A stretch of DNA of 64,000 nt from Tistrella mobilis (GCF_041468085.1 NZ_CP121015.1:516071-580070), one strand, 5' to 3'. Shown: positions 12,529 through 21,430, numbered from the stretch's first letter. The notes: generated from the letters alone by a model not told the origin. A program made the numbers and translations.

Positions 12529-15500
12529 ATGCCCATCCCGGCCGATCGCCTGTTTCCCGGACGTCCCTGGCCGCTTGGTGCGCGCTGGGACGGGCTGGGT
12601 GTCAATTTCGCCGTGTTCTCGGCCAATGCCGGCCGGGTGGATCTCTGCCTGTTCGATCAGCAGGGCCGCCGGCAGATCGCCTGCATGCCGCTGCCCGAAT
12701 GTACCGACGAGGTCTGGCACGGCTATCTGCCCGATGCCGGGCCGGGGCTGGTCTATGGCTATCGCGCCCATGGCCCCTATGAGCCGCTCAACGGCCATCG
12801 CTTCAACCCGAACAAGCTGCTGCTCGACCCCTATGCCCGGCGGATCGCCGGGCGGTTGCGCTGGTCGGATCATCTGTTCGGCTACAGCACAAGATCGTCA
12901 CGGCGCGATCTTTCCTTCGATCGCCGCGACAGCGCGCCGGCCATGCCCAAGGCGGTGGTGACGGCGGATGCCTTCGACTGGGGCGACGATCGCCGCCCGG
13001 AGGTGCCCTGGACGGAGACCGTGATCTACGAGACCCATCTGCGCGGCATCAGCATGCGGCGCGAGGATATCCGCCCGCATGAGCGCGGCAGCTTCGCCGC
13101 CCTGGCCGACAGCCACATCATCGACCATCTGCTGCGGCTGGGGGTGACCGCGGTGGAATTGCTGCCCGTTCATGCCTTCGTGCAGGACCGTCATCTGGTC
13201 GACCGGGGGCTGAAGAATTACTGGGGCTATAACAGCATCGGCTTCTTCGCTCCCGAACCCGGCTATCTGTCCGCGGGCGAGCCCGACGAGGTGAAGATGG
13301 CGGTGCGCCGGCTGCACGCCGCCGGGATCGAGGTGATCCTGGACGTGGTCTACAACCACACCGCCGAGGGCAGCGAGCTTGGGCCGACGCTCTCCTTCCG
13401 CGGCCTGGACAATGCCAGCTATTACCGGCTGGTGCCGGGCGAGGAACGGTACTGCATCAACGACACCGGCTGCGGCAACACGCTGAACCTGTCGCATCCG
13501 CGGGTGTTGCAGATGGTGCTGGATTCGCTGCGCCACTGGGTGGAGGTCTATCATGTCGACGGATTCCGCTTCGATCTGGGGGTCACGCTCGGCCGCGAAG
13601 GCACCGGTTTCGACCCCGGATCGGGGTTCTTCGACGCCATCCTGCAGGACCCGGTGCTCTCACGCGTCAAGCTGATCTCGGAACCCTGGGATACCGGGCC
13701 CGGCGGCTATCAGCTGGGCAATCACCCGCCCGGGTTTTCGGAATGGAACGACCGCTATCGCGACACGGTGCGCCGCAGCTGGCGCGGCGACGACGGCAGC
13801 CTGCCCGGCTTCGCCGCCGTGCTGGCCGGATCGGGCGACATCTTCGACCATCGCCATCGCGGGGCCCAGGCCTCGGTCAACTTCATCACCGCCCATGACG
13901 GCTTCACCCTGCGCGACCTGGTGTCCTATGCCGAAAAGCACAACGAGGCGAATGGCGAGGACAACCGCGACGGACACAGCGACAACCTGTCAGCGAATTG
14001 GGGTGTCGAGGGCGAGACCGACGACCCGGCGATCCTGGACACCCGCGCCCGACTGCAACGGGCGATGATCGCCACCCTGCTGCTGTCGCAGGGCACGCCG
14101 ATGCTGCTGGCCGGCGATGAATTCGGCCGCAGCCAGCAGGGCAACAACAACGCCTATGCCCAGGACAACGAGATATCCTGGGTGGATTGGGCGGCGCTGC
14201 AACGGCCCGAAGGCGCGGCGCTGAGCCGCTTCACCGCCAGGGTGGCGGCGGCAAGGCGGCGCTTCGCCGTGCTGCGCGACCGGCGCTTTCTGCATGGCGA
14301 CCGGCGCTATGCCTTCGATCTGGCCGATATCGCCTGGTTCGGCGTCGATGGCGGGCCGGTACCGGCCGAGACCTGGAACGACCCGGCCACCCGGGCGCTG
14401 GCGCTGGTCCGCACCGGTCCGTCGGATACCGGGCAGCTCGACGTCGTGCTGACCCTGTTCAACACCGGGGCCGAGGATCAGGATTTCATTCTGCCGCTGC
14501 GCCCGCTTGCCCGCCACGGCCTGGCCTGGTGCCGGATCCTGGACACCAGCGATGGCGATACCGACGAGGTGCCGCTGACCGGCGGCCGGGTAACCGTGCG
14601 CGCCCGCAGCCTGCAATTGCTGGCGGCATCGCTGCCGGCCGAGCCGCCATCGGGCCGCCGCTTCCATCAGCCGCTGTCGGCCGGCGCCGAGCCGATGGGG
14701 CCGGGCCGGACCCGCTTCCGGATCCAGGCGCCGGATCACGAGCGGGTGCAGCTGCTGATCGAGGGCCGCGCCCCGCTGGAGATGCAGGCATCCGCCGATG
14801 GCTGGCACGAGGCGACGCTGGATTGCGGCCCCGGCACCCGCTATCGCTATGGCATGGGGGATGATCTGGTGGTCCCCGACCCGGTGTCGCGCTTCCAGCC
14901 CGAGGATGTCCACGGGCCGTCGGAGGTGATCGACCCCGAAGCCTTTCTCTGGCGCCATGGCGACTGGCGCGGCCGGCCCTGGCACGAAGCGGTGATCCTG
15001 GAGGTGCATGCCGGGCTGTGGGAGGGGTTTGCCGGCGTCACCCGCCGCCTGGCCGGAATCGCGGCCCGCGGCTTCACCGCCATCGAACTGATGCCGGTGA
15101 ATGATTTCCCCGGCGCCCGCAACTGGGGCTATGACGGCGTGCTGCCCTATGCCCCCGACCATGCCTATGGCAGCCCCGACGAGCTGAAGACCCTGATCGA
15201 CACCGCCCATGGTCTGGGGCTGATGGTGTTCCTGGACGTGGTCTACAATCATTTCGGGCCGGACGGGAACTATATCCACGGCTATGCCAGCGGCTTCTTC
15301 CGCGACGACATCGAAACCCCCTGGGGTGCCGCGATCGATTTCCGCCGGCCGGAGGTGCGCCGTCATTTCACCGAAAACGCGCTCTACTGGCTGAACGAAT
15401 ACCGCTTCGACGGGCTGCGCCTGGATGCCGTCCACGCCATCCCCGATGCCGACTGGCTGGACGAGACCGCAGCCCGGATCCGCAGCGAGACCGAGCCCGG

Positions 15501-16434
15501 CCGCCATGTCCATCTGGTGCTGGAACATGACGGCAATGCCGCCCGCCATCTGGCGCCGGGGCTCTTTGACGCGCAGTGGAACGACGACATGCATCACGTG
15601 ATGCATGTGCTGCTGACCGGCGAGACCGACGGCTATTACGCCGATTATGCCGAGGCCCCGGCCGAACGCCTGGCCCGGGCGCTGGCCGAGGGCTTCATCT
15701 ATCAGGGCGACCCCTCGCCCTATCGCGGCGGCGAGCGGCGGGGCGAGCCGAGCGGCCATCTGCCGCCCACCGCCTTCGTCAATTTCCTGCAGAACCACGA
15801 CCAGATCGGCAACCGCGCCTTCGGCGAACGGCTGACCAGCCTGGCGCCGGTGGCCGCGGTGGCGGCGGCAACCGCGCTGATCCTGCTGGCACCCGCCATC
15901 CCGCTGATGTTCATGGGCGAGGATTGGGGCAGCACCCGGCCCTTCCTGTTCTTCACCGATCATCACGACGAGCTGGCGCCGCTGGTGCGCGAGGGCCGGC
16001 GGCGGGAATTCGCCCGCTTCGAACGGTTTGCCGACGACCAGGCCCGCGCCCGCATCCCCGACCCCAATGCGGCGCTGACCTTCGAAACCTCGCGGACCGA
16101 GGCGGACGAGGCGGCGCGCGAGCCCGGCCGCGCCCGGGCGGCCCTGGTCGCCGGGCTGATCGCGCTGCGCCGGCGCGAGATCGTGCCGCGGCTGGAGGGC
16201 GCCGTGTCCGAGGGGGCGGCCGCCATCGGCCCCAAGGCGGTGCGCGCCGCCTGGCGGCTGGGTGACGGCGCGGTGCTGACCCTGTTCTGCAATCTGGACG
16301 GCGCACCGGTTCCGCTGGAGGCAAAGCCCGAAGGCCGCTGGCTGTTCGTGCCACCGGAGGCGATCGAGGCGCTGGAGGGGGGCGCGCTTTCGCCCATGAC
16401 CACGGCGGCGGTGCTGAGGGAGCCGGAGCGATGA
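12529..16434 (+). CDS. glgX: GlgX-TreZ fusion (glycogen debranching enzyme / malto-oligosyltrehalose trehalohydrolase)
   Basis: A 1301 aa protein with two complete GH13 enzymes. Residues 1-705 are GlgX, which hydrolyses alpha-1,6 branches: CBM48 module, D349 in GFRFDLGVTLG, E385 in LISEPWDTG, D457 in TAHDGFTLRDL. Residues 712-1301 are TreZ, which releases trehalose from malto-oligosyltrehalose: N-terminal beta module, D966 in GLRLDAVHAI, E999 in LVLEHDGNA, D1091 in LQNHDQIGNRA. TreZ normally needs TreY to make its substrate, and no TreY is in the window. AAGGAAGG at 12509-12516 precedes the ATG by 12 bases. The stop overlaps malQ (ATGA). Each half is a firm call; joining GlgX to TreZ in one chain is unusual to my knowledge. 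Confidence 0.92.
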   Translation: MPIPADRLFPGRPWPLGARWDGLGVNFAVFSANAGRVDLCLFDQQGRRQIACMPLPECTDEVWHGYLPDAGPGLVYGYRAHGPYEPLNGHRFNPNKLLLDPYARRIAGRLRWSDHLFGYSTRSSRRDLSFDRRDSAPAMPKAVVTADAFDWGDDRRPEVPWTETVIYETHLRGISMRREDIRPHERGSFAALADSHIIDHLLRLGVTAVELLPVHAFVQDRHLVDRGLKNYWGYNSIGFFAPEPGYLSAGEPDEVKMAVRRLHAAGIEVILDVVYNHTAEGSELGPTLSFRGLDNASYYRLVPGEERYCINDTGCGNTLNLSHPRVLQMVLDSLRHWVEVYHVDGFRFDLGVTLGREGTGFDPGSGFFDAILQDPVLSRVKLISEPWDTGPGGYQLGNHPPGFSEWNDRYRDTVRRSWRGDDGSLPGFAAVLAGSGDIFDHRHRGAQASVNFITAHDGFTLRDLVSYAEKHNEANGEDNRDGHSDNLSANWGVEGETDDPAILDTRARLQRAMIATLLLSQGTPMLLAGDEFGRSQQGNNNAYAQDNEISWVDWAALQRPEGAALSRFTARVAAARRRFAVLRDRRFLHGDRRYAFDLADIAWFGVDGGPVPAETWNDPATRALALVRTGPSDTGQLDVVLTLFNTGAEDQDFILPLRPLARHGLAWCRILDTSDGDTDEVPLTGGRVTVRARSLQLLAASLPAEPPSGRRFHQPLSAGAEPMGPGRTRFRIQAPDHERVQLLIEGRAPLEMQASADGWHEATLDCGPGTRYRYGMGDDLVVPDPVSRFQPEDVHGPSEVIDPEAFLWRHGDWRGRPWHEAVILEVHAGLWEGFAGVTRRLAGIAARGFTAIELMPVNDFPGARNWGYDGVLPYAPDHAYGSPDELKTLIDTAHGLGLMVFLDVVYNHFGPDGNYIHGYASGFFRDDIETPWGAAIDFRRPEVRRHFTENALYWLNEYRFDGLRLDAVHAIPDADWLDETAARIRSETEPGRHVHLVLEHDGNAARHLAPGLFDAQWNDDMHHVMHVLLTGETDGYYADYAEAPAERLARALAEGFIYQGDPSPYRGGERRGEPSGHLPPTAFVNFLQNHDQIGNRAFGERLTSLAPVAAVAAATALILLAPAIPLMFMGEDWGSTRPFLFFTDHHDELAPLVREGRRREFARFERFADDQARARIPDPNAALTFETSRTEADEAAREPGRARAALVAGLIALRRREIVPRLEGAVSEGAAAIGPKAVRAAWRLGDGAVLTLFCNLDGAPVPLEAKPEGRWLFVPPEAIEALEGGALSPMTTAAVLREPER

Positions 16435-18392
16435 CCAGCAATACAACCAAAAGCGGTAATAAATCAGACGAACAGTTGCAGGCCCTGGCCGCCGCCGCCG
16501 GCATCGCCACCAGCTGGACCGATGCCGCCGGCCGGGGCCACAGCGTCGGCCCCGACACGCTGCGCGCGCTGCTGGCCGTGCTGGGCCTGCCGGCCGACAG
16601 CCCGGCGCAGATCCGCGAGAGCCTGGCGGCCGCAACCGCCCTGTCGCCGCCGCGGCCGGATGCCGCGACCGGCCCGGGCTGTTTCGGCCTGGCCGACGCC
16701 CTGGGCCACCCGCCCGGCCGGCGGCCGCGGGCCTGGGGGGTGACCGCGCAGCTTTACGGGCTGCGGCGATCGGGCGATGCCGGCTGCGGCGATACCACCG
16801 CGCTGGCCGGGCTGGCCCGCAGCCTGGGGGAGGCCGGGGCCTGCTGCCTGGGGGTGAGCCCGGTCCATGCCCTGTTCGGCGCCGATCCGCATCGCTGGAG
16901 CCCCTATGCCCCCTCCAGCCGGCTGTTCCTGAACGAGCTGATCATCGACCCCGACGACATCGCAGGCGGGGCGGAAACCGCGCGGGCGCTGGAGGCGGCA
17001 GGCCTTGCCGCCCGTGCCCGTGCGGCGGCGGCGGCGGCGCTGGTCGACTGGCCCGAGGTGGCGGCGATCAAACGGGCGGTGATCGACCATCTGATCGGCG
17101 CCCATGGGGCAAGGCTTGCCGCCGATGCCGGCTATCGGGCCTTCCGTACCGCCCGCGGCCGGGCGCTGGACGACCATGCGGTGTTCGAGGTGCTGGATGC
17201 CCGTTTCCGTGCCCAGGGCCTGACCGGCGGATGGCCATCATGGCCAAAAACCTTTCAAAATAATCAGATGAATGATGTGGCCAAAATGGCCAACACCGAA
17301 AACGCGGCCGTGGAGGCGGCACGGCTGCGGCAATGGCTCGCCTTTCGTGGCCTGGCCGGGGCGCAGAAGGCGGCCAACGATGCCGGGATGGGGGTGGGGC
17401 TGATCGCCGACCTCGCCATCGGTGTGGATGGCAGCGGCGCGCAATCATGGAGCGAGCGTACCGGTATCCTGAACGGTGCGAGCATCGGCGCGCCGCCCGA
17501 TCTGTTCAACCCGCTGGGCCAGAACTGGGGGGTGGCGGCGCCCTCGCCCCGGGTGATGCTGGAAACCGGCTGCGCCGGCTTTCGCCAGATGCTGGAGGCA
17601 AGCCTGTCCGCGGCCGGCGGCATCCGCATCGACCATGTGCTGGGGCTGATGCGGCTCTGGCTGATCCCCGACGGCGCGTCCCCGGCCGAGGGCGCCTATC
17701 TGCGCTATCCGCTGGCGGAGATGCTGGATGTGGTGGCGGATGTCTCGCAGCGCCGCCGGGCGGTGGTGATCGGCGAGGATCTGGGCACGGTGCCCGACGG
17801 CTTCCGCGCGGTGCTGGCGGCCCGCGGTCTGATGGGCACGCGGGTGCTGTGGTTCGAACGCGACGACGCCAACGACTTCCTGGCACCCGCGACCTGGGAA
17901 GACGGCATCACCGCCACCACCACCACCCACGACCTGCCGACCACCGCCGGCTGGTGGCGCGGGCTGGACATCGCCTGGCGCGACCGGCTGTCTCTGTTCG
18001 GACCCGGCGAGACCGCGGAATTGGCCCGAGAGACCCGCAGCACCGACCGCACCCGGCTCTGGACCGCCTTCACCAGCGCCGGCACCGCCACCGGCCCCGA
18101 ACCCGCCCCCGACAGGCCCGGCCCGGTGATCGACGCAGCGCTCGACTTCCTGGGCCGCAGCCGCGCCCCCCTGGTGCTGGCGCCGCTGGAAGACCTGGTC
18201 GGGCTGGACGACCAGCCCAACCTGCCCGGCACCGTCCACGAACACCCCAACTGGCGCCGCCGCATGCCGGCCCCCCTGCCGGGGCTGGTGGCGACACCGG
18301 CGGTGGGGCGGCGGGTGGGGCGGGTGAAGATGGGCCGGGTGAAGGCGGGGCGGGGGGTGGCGGGGCGCACAGGGGCGGAAGGACGCGACTAA
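16431..18392 (+). CDS. malQ: 4-alpha-glucanotransferase (amylomaltase)
   Basis: GH77 disproportionating enzyme of 653 aa that transfers glucan chains between malto-oligosaccharides, recycling short products of debranching. Motifs: the N-terminal GVTAQLYGLRRSGDAGCGD and SPYAPSSRLFLNELIID, the nucleophile D401 in GIRIDHVLGLMRLW, the acid/base E449 in VVIGEDLGTVPDGFR, and D501 in TTTHDLPTTAGWW. The C-terminal signature PNLPGTVHEHPNWRRRMP is complete. After it comes a 40-residue low-complexity Gly/Arg/Val tail that is probably dispensable. It starts by ATGA overlap with glgX-treZ, so the two are coupled. Position 17250-17300 has locally lower GC (FQNNQMNDVAKMANT), an insertion-like stretch between conserved blocks. 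Confidence 0.92.
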   Translation: MTSNTTKSGNKSDEQLQALAAAAGIATSWTDAAGRGHSVGPDTLRALLAVLGLPADSPAQIRESLAAATALSPPRPDAATGPGCFGLADALGHPPGRRPRAWGVTAQLYGLRRSGDAGCGDTTALAGLARSLGEAGACCLGVSPVHALFGADPHRWSPYAPSSRLFLNELIIDPDDIAGGAETARALEAAGLAARARAAAAAALVDWPEVAAIKRAVIDHLIGAHGARLAADAGYRAFRTARGRALDDHAVFEVLDARFRAQGLTGGWPSWPKTFQNNQMNDVAKMANTENAAVEAARLRQWLAFRGLAGAQKAANDAGMGVGLIADLAIGVDGSGAQSWSERTGILNGASIGAPPDLFNPLGQNWGVAAPSPRVMLETGCAGFRQMLEASLSAAGGIRIDHVLGLMRLWLIPDGASPAEGAYLRYPLAEMLDVVADVSQRRRAVVIGEDLGTVPDGFRAVLAARGLMGTRVLWFERDDANDFLAPATWEDGITATTTTHDLPTTAGWWRGLDIAWRDRLSLFGPGETAELARETRSTDRTRLWTAFTSAGTATGPEPAPDRPGPVIDAALDFLGRSRAPLVLAPLEDLVGLDDQPNLPGTVHEHPNWRRRMPAPLPGLVATPAVGRRVGRVKMGRVKAGRGVAGRTGAEGRD

Positions 18393-18485
18393 ACGGCAGG
18401 TTGACGGCGCTGCTCGTAAAAGACACCCTCCTCCACAATCCTCCCGCTGGCCCGATGCCACCGGGCGGCAATGTGCGAGGCGCCG

Positions 18486-18893
18486 ATGAACAGACAGGAT
18501 TTTCTGTGCGGGCTCTTCCGGCGTGACAAGGTCGGTCGTGGCCGGCAGCCGGCGACGGGCAACACCGATGCCGGGATCGGCGCCGACACCCCCATCCGCG
18601 ACTCCAGCCAGGACCTGCTGCGGCGCAATGATTTCGCAGCCCGCATCGCCACCGTCCTCTCAGCCACCAGCCTTGATGAAGGGCGGATCTTTGCCATCCG
18701 CGGCGGCTGGGGCTTCGGCAAGTCCTCTCTGAAGCATCTTGTCATCGAGCAGTTGAAGGCGCGAGACAACAAGGTCCCTCACCTCGATTTCAATCCCTGG
18801 CAGTGGGGGGATGGCGATGCCAGCGGGTTGTCGGATGCGGATATCCGGGCCGTCGCGGCGGCGCCGGCGCGGGGGAGAGGCGGTGAAGTATGA
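18486..18893 (+). pseudogene. Truncated KAP-family P-loop NTPase
   Basis: A 135-residue remnant of a KAP-type ATPase. It has the N-terminal DLLRRNDFAARIA segment, the Walker A motif GGWGFGKSS at residues 73-81 and the characteristic FNPWQW at about residue 105. KAP NTPases are normally 500-900 aa with a Walker B motif and membrane segments inserted in the NTPase domain. Everything after FNPWQW is replaced by a short unrelated tail (AAAPARGRGGEV), so it should be non-functional. KAP proteins are often linked with phage or plasmid defence, and the mazEF pair follows 120 bases downstream, suggesting accessory DNA. An upstream ATG at 18471 is also possible. Confidence 0.7.
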
Positions 18894-18940
18894 TTGGTGC
18901 CCCGCCATTTGTGCGCTTCGCACTCTGTGCCCAAGCTTGT

Positions 18941-18956
18941 GAACGTATATACGTTC
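18941..18956. promoter_or_regulatory. Perfect palindrome upstream of mazEF, likely operator
   Basis: GAACGTATATACGTTC is a perfect 16-base palindrome, AT-rich at its centre, 57 bases before the mazE-like start. MazE-family antitoxins autoregulate by binding such dyads over their own promoter, so this is the likely operator. The surrounding 60 bases have lower GC than the genes nearby. Binding itself is inference. Confidence 0.65.
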
Positions 18957-19013
18957 GTAGAAACGAAATGGCGTTGAAATAAGTTTGATGAGGCTGACAC
19001 GGGAGCACCGGCG

Positions 19014-19256
19014 ATGCGCGTTCACGTTAAAAAGTGGGACAATAGCGCTTCGGTACGCATACCAGCGCCAGTGATGGCTGCCGCTGATCTGCAGATTGAC
19101 CAGGCCGTTGACGTTCGGGAGGAAGGTGGCCGGGTGATCATCGAACCGATCGGCATGCCGGTTTACGAGCTTGACGATCTGCTCGCAAAGATGACACCCG
19201 ACACCTTCCCCGAAGACGTCGATTTTGGCCCCGCCGTCGGCAGGGAAGTCTGGTAG
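19014..19256 (+). CDS. mazE: MazE-like antitoxin (AbrB/SpoVT fold)
   Basis: 80 aa protein with the MazE-type swapped-hairpin DNA-binding domain at residues 1-47: MRVHVKKWDNSASVRIPAPV, then LQIDQAVDVREEGGRVIIEP. A flexible acidic C-terminus (LDDLLAKMTPDTFPEDVDFG) fits the MazF-binding tail that blocks the toxin. GGGAG stands about 9 bases before the ATG. Its TAG stop shares one base with the GTG start of the toxin, so antitoxin and toxin are co-translated. It probably represses its own operon at the palindrome 18941-18956. Family and partner are clear; activity is not shown. Confidence 0.88.
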   Translation: MRVHVKKWDNSASVRIPAPVMAAADLQIDQAVDVREEGGRVIIEPIGMPVYELDDLLAKMTPDTFPEDVDFGPAVGREVW

Positions 19257-19588
19257 TGGCGGCCTGGGTGCCGGATTGCGGCGACATTGTCTGGCTCGAT
19301 TTCGATCCACAGGCAGGACATGAGCAAGCCGGCCACCGGCCTGCACTGGTTCTGTCGCCCGCACGCTATAACGGCGCACGGGGCATGATGCTCTGCTGCC
19401 CGATGATCTCGCGCATCAAGGGCTATGTCTTGGAGGTGGTTGTAAGCCGCGATCCACCGGCCGCGATTCTCGCCGATCAGATCAAGAAGCTCGACTGGCG
19501 CGCACGCAAGGCCGTCCGCAAAAGCCGGGTTTCGGCCGAAGCACTTGCAGACGTCCGGGCAAAAATCAGGGCACTTTTACAGTTTTAG
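19256..19588 (+). CDS. mazF: MazF-like endoribonuclease toxin
   Basis: 110 aa member of the MazF/PemK family of mRNA interferases. Conserved blocks: GDIVWLDFDPQAGHEQAGHRP (residues 8-28) with the catalytic Arg after the HEQ segment, ALVLSPARYN, CCPMISRIKGYVLEV, then ADQIKKLDW with the SxDW-like DQIKxLDW strand. Length and order are normal and the gene looks intact. It starts with GTG, one base inside the mazE stop, which limits toxin synthesis relative to antitoxin. The type II toxin-antitoxin pair may stabilise the accessory segment carrying the KAP remnant. Confidence 0.9.
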   Translation: MAAWVPDCGDIVWLDFDPQAGHEQAGHRPALVLSPARYNGARGMMLCCPMISRIKGYVLEVVVSRDPPAAILADQIKKLDWRARKAVRKSRVSAEALADVRAKIRALLQF

Positions 19589-19603
19589 CGCAGCGCCCCC
19601 CGC

Positions 19604-19628
19604 GGAACAGCCGCCCCCGCAGCGGATT
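19604..19628 (+). promoter_or_regulatory. Weak EcfG-like promoter candidate
   Basis: GGAAC at 19604-19608 is followed after 16 bases by GATT at 19625-19628, matching only the last two bases of the cGTT element. It lies 39 bases before the membrane-anchored protein. The same imperfect -10 (GATT) occurs before the DUF4142 gene at 36472-36496. Confidence 0.2.
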
Positions 19629-19666
19629 GACGGGCGAAGAGCCCCCGTCTGCGGAAAGATGACCTC

Positions 19667-20146
19667 ATGACCGACCCGCGCGACACCGAAGCCAGAAACC
19701 GCGCGCGCGACCCGCGCGATATGGAAACCAGCGCGCGCGACCCGCGCGACACCCGGCCCTCGGGCGAGCATCCGGCGCCGATTGCGCCAGCACCAGGGGA
19801 TCTGCCGCCGGTGCGGCCGGATGCGCCGCCGACCAGTGCGGAGCTGCGCGACCGGATCGATCGGGGGCAGACGGGCGACAAGGTGCCGGTGGTCGACCCC
19901 GCCGCCGCGCCGCTCGGCACCGATGACGAGGCGGCGGGCACGCCGCCCCGGGGCGCGGATGTCGCGGCCGCGGCCGCGGCCGAGACGGTTCATCACCCGG
20001 TTTCGGCGCCCGGGCTGGATGGCGACCGCCTGGAACCCGCGCCCGGCGGCAAGCCGCGGCGGCTGCCCGGGGGCCTGTATGTGGTGGGTGTCCTTACGAT
20101 TATATTTATGGGCATTATTGTCGCCGTCGAACTGTCGATGCGCTGA
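19667..20146 (+). CDS. Hypothetical protein with C-terminal membrane anchor
   Basis: 159 aa, not recognised. The N-terminus has three near-repeats of the charged unit ARDPRDT/ME (residues 1-30). The middle is a Pro/Ala/Asp-rich disordered region. A single hydrophobic helix lies at the very end (YVVGVLTIIFMGIIVAVEL, about residues 137-155). This is the topology of a tail-anchored protein with its bulk in the cytoplasm. It stands alone: mazF ends 78 bases before it and a pair of hairpins follows its stop. The codon pattern matches its neighbours, so it is likely a real gene. Confidence 0.6.
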   Translation: MTDPRDTEARNRARDPRDMETSARDPRDTRPSGEHPAPIAPAPGDLPPVRPDAPPTSAELRDRIDRGQTGDKVPVVDPAAAPLGTDDEAAGTPPRGADVAAAAAAETVHHPVSAPGLDGDRLEPAPGGKPRRLPGGLYVVGVLTIIFMGIIVAVELSMR

Positions 20147-20163
20147 TACACTGCGTGAGCAAC

Positions 20164-20190
20164 CACATCGTTGCCAAGGGTAACGATGTG
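20164..20190 (+). terminator. Hairpin after the membrane-anchored protein
   Basis: Arms CACATCGTT and AACGATGTG pair perfectly over 9 bases with a 9-base loop. It starts 18 bases after the stop codon. No T-run follows, so it may be a stability hairpin or work together with the next one. Confidence 0.5.
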
Positions 20191-20195
20191 TGAGA

Positions 20196-20217
20196 CGGGG
20201 CAGAAGATCCTGCCCCG
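20196..20217 (+). terminator. GC-rich hairpin, likely terminator
   Basis: Arms CGGGGCAG and CTGCCCCG pair perfectly over 8 bases with an AAGATC loop, 6 bases after the preceding hairpin. It is compact and GC-rich like intrinsic terminators in high-GC genomes, but is followed by ATCTGC rather than a T-run. Confidence 0.5.
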
Positions 20218-20607
20218 ATCTGCGCAGGGATCCTCAATCTTCGGGCGATACATCCGCCCTCTGATCGCCCCCTGCCGGGCCGCGGATTCTGCCCCGCGGG
20301 AAGACCGGCGGGGAAAATTCCGTGTTTTCAACAACATCATCAATCCGTGAAATGCCATATGTGACCACGGGAACGGTTAAACTAGATTAAAGAATCCTTA
20401 CCGCGGCCGCATTATGGTTCCTGAGTGGATCAATTCCTCTACGCCCTCTGCGGTGAATATCCTCGCATTTTGCAGAAGACGGCAGCGCAGGCGGGAGGAG
20501 CAGAACAACCGGTGCAGATCGGCTCCATTTGCCTAAAACCCTACACAATCCCGGGTCATATCACGCCACGATCCGCGACCACCCGTTGAAACAGGGAGGA
20601 CATACGG
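20218..20607. other. Intergenic region upstream of the sigma factor gene
   Basis: 390 bases without a supported gene. GC content drops clearly around 20310-20500, as expected for a promoter region. GGAAC occurs at 20370-20374, but no GTT lies 16-18 bases downstream, so I do not call an EcfG promoter here. No nepR or phyR homologue is present, although these usually flank ecfG. Confidence 0.5.
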
Positions 20608-21366
20608 ATGCCACAGCACGGCGCGCAGACTGATCCACTCCAGGCCGGGGAAACCGGGCCTAGCCGCGCCACTCCTTCGGGCGGGAACACTCCCGGCCCG
20701 CCGACGGACAGACCCGCCACATCTGTCTGCCCCCCATCTGTCTGCCATGGACGAGATGATCACGGACAAAGGCCCCGCATGATGGAACATCACCAACAGG
20801 TCGTTCAGGATGAAATCGTCGCCCTGATCCCTTCCTTGCGCGCCTTCGCCCGATCGCTGACCAGGAACCCGTGTGAGGCGGATGATCTGGTTCAGGAAAC
20901 CCTGATGAAGGCGATCGCCAATGCCGGCCAGTTCACCGCCGGCACCAATCTTCGCGCCTGGCTGTTCACCATCCAGCGCAACACCTTCTACACCCTCTAT
21001 CACAAGCAGCAGCGTGAACCCGTGCTGGTGGTCGAGGATCTGCCCGGCGTGCATGTCAAGCCGGCACAGGAATGGTCGCTGAAGCTGCGGATGGTTGACG
21101 AGGCCCTCTGCAGGCTTCCCGCCGACCAGCGCGAGGCACTGATGCTCGTGGGCGGCGGCGGCATGAGTTACGAAGAAGCCGCGGAGATCTGCGGCTGCGC
21201 CCTCGGCACGATCAAGAGCCGGGTCAGCCGGGCCCGCACGGCCCTGCTCCGCCTGCTCGACAGCGAGGACGAACACGATTTCCTCGACGATGTCACCGGT
21301 GGCAGCCGCCGCAGCCGTATCGCTGCGGAGGGTGCAGACCGCCGCCCGGCCCGCCCCGACGCCTGA
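20608..21366 (+). CDS. ECF sigma factor (EcfG-like)
   Basis: Sigma-70 family, ECF subgroup. Region 2 starts about residue 66 (IPSLRAFARSLTRNPCEADD, then LVQETLMKA and NLRAWLFTIQRN), and region 4 lies near residues 150-205 (LPADQREALMLVGGGGMSYE, EEAAEICGCALGTIKSRVSR). The region 2 wording matches the alphaproteobacterial EcfG/ECF15 group, the general-stress sigma factor. AGGGAGGA ends 7 bases before the ATG at 20608, giving 252 aa with a 57-residue low-complexity extension. The ATG at 20779, giving 195 aa, matches the usual family length and has a weaker AAAGG. Both are possible. It precedes the glycosyltransferase operon and may drive the GGAAC-type promoters in this window. Confidence 0.85.
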   Translation: MPQHGAQTDPLQAGETGPSRATPSGGNTPGPPTDRPATSVCPPSVCHGRDDHGQRPRMMEHHQQVVQDEIVALIPSLRAFARSLTRNPCEADDLVQETLMKAIANAGQFTAGTNLRAWLFTIQRNTFYTLYHKQQREPVLVVEDLPGVHVKPAQEWSLKLRMVDEALCRLPADQREALMLVGGGGMSYEEAAEICGCALGTIKSRVSRARTALLRLLDSEDEHDFLDDVTGGSRRSRIAAEGADRRPARPDA

Positions 21367-21430
21367 GCGTCTGCGGCATCGTCTTCCGCACTATCCGACG
21401 GCTTCGTCTTCTGCGGCATCTTCTTCAGAG

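Noticed and set aside
9438..12626. Repeat proteins of 120-263 aa in several frames of the tandem block, some with perfect 17-residue periodicity
   Set aside because: All frames on both strands are open through composition. The unit length 359 is not divisible by 3, so every unit ends in a different frame, and no ribosome site or fold is seen. The 17-residue periodicity is only the 51 bp repeat.
20370..20395. EcfG promoter upstream of the sigma factor gene
   Set aside because: GGAAC is present, but no GTT occurs 16-18 bases downstream. Autoregulation is possible but not supported here.
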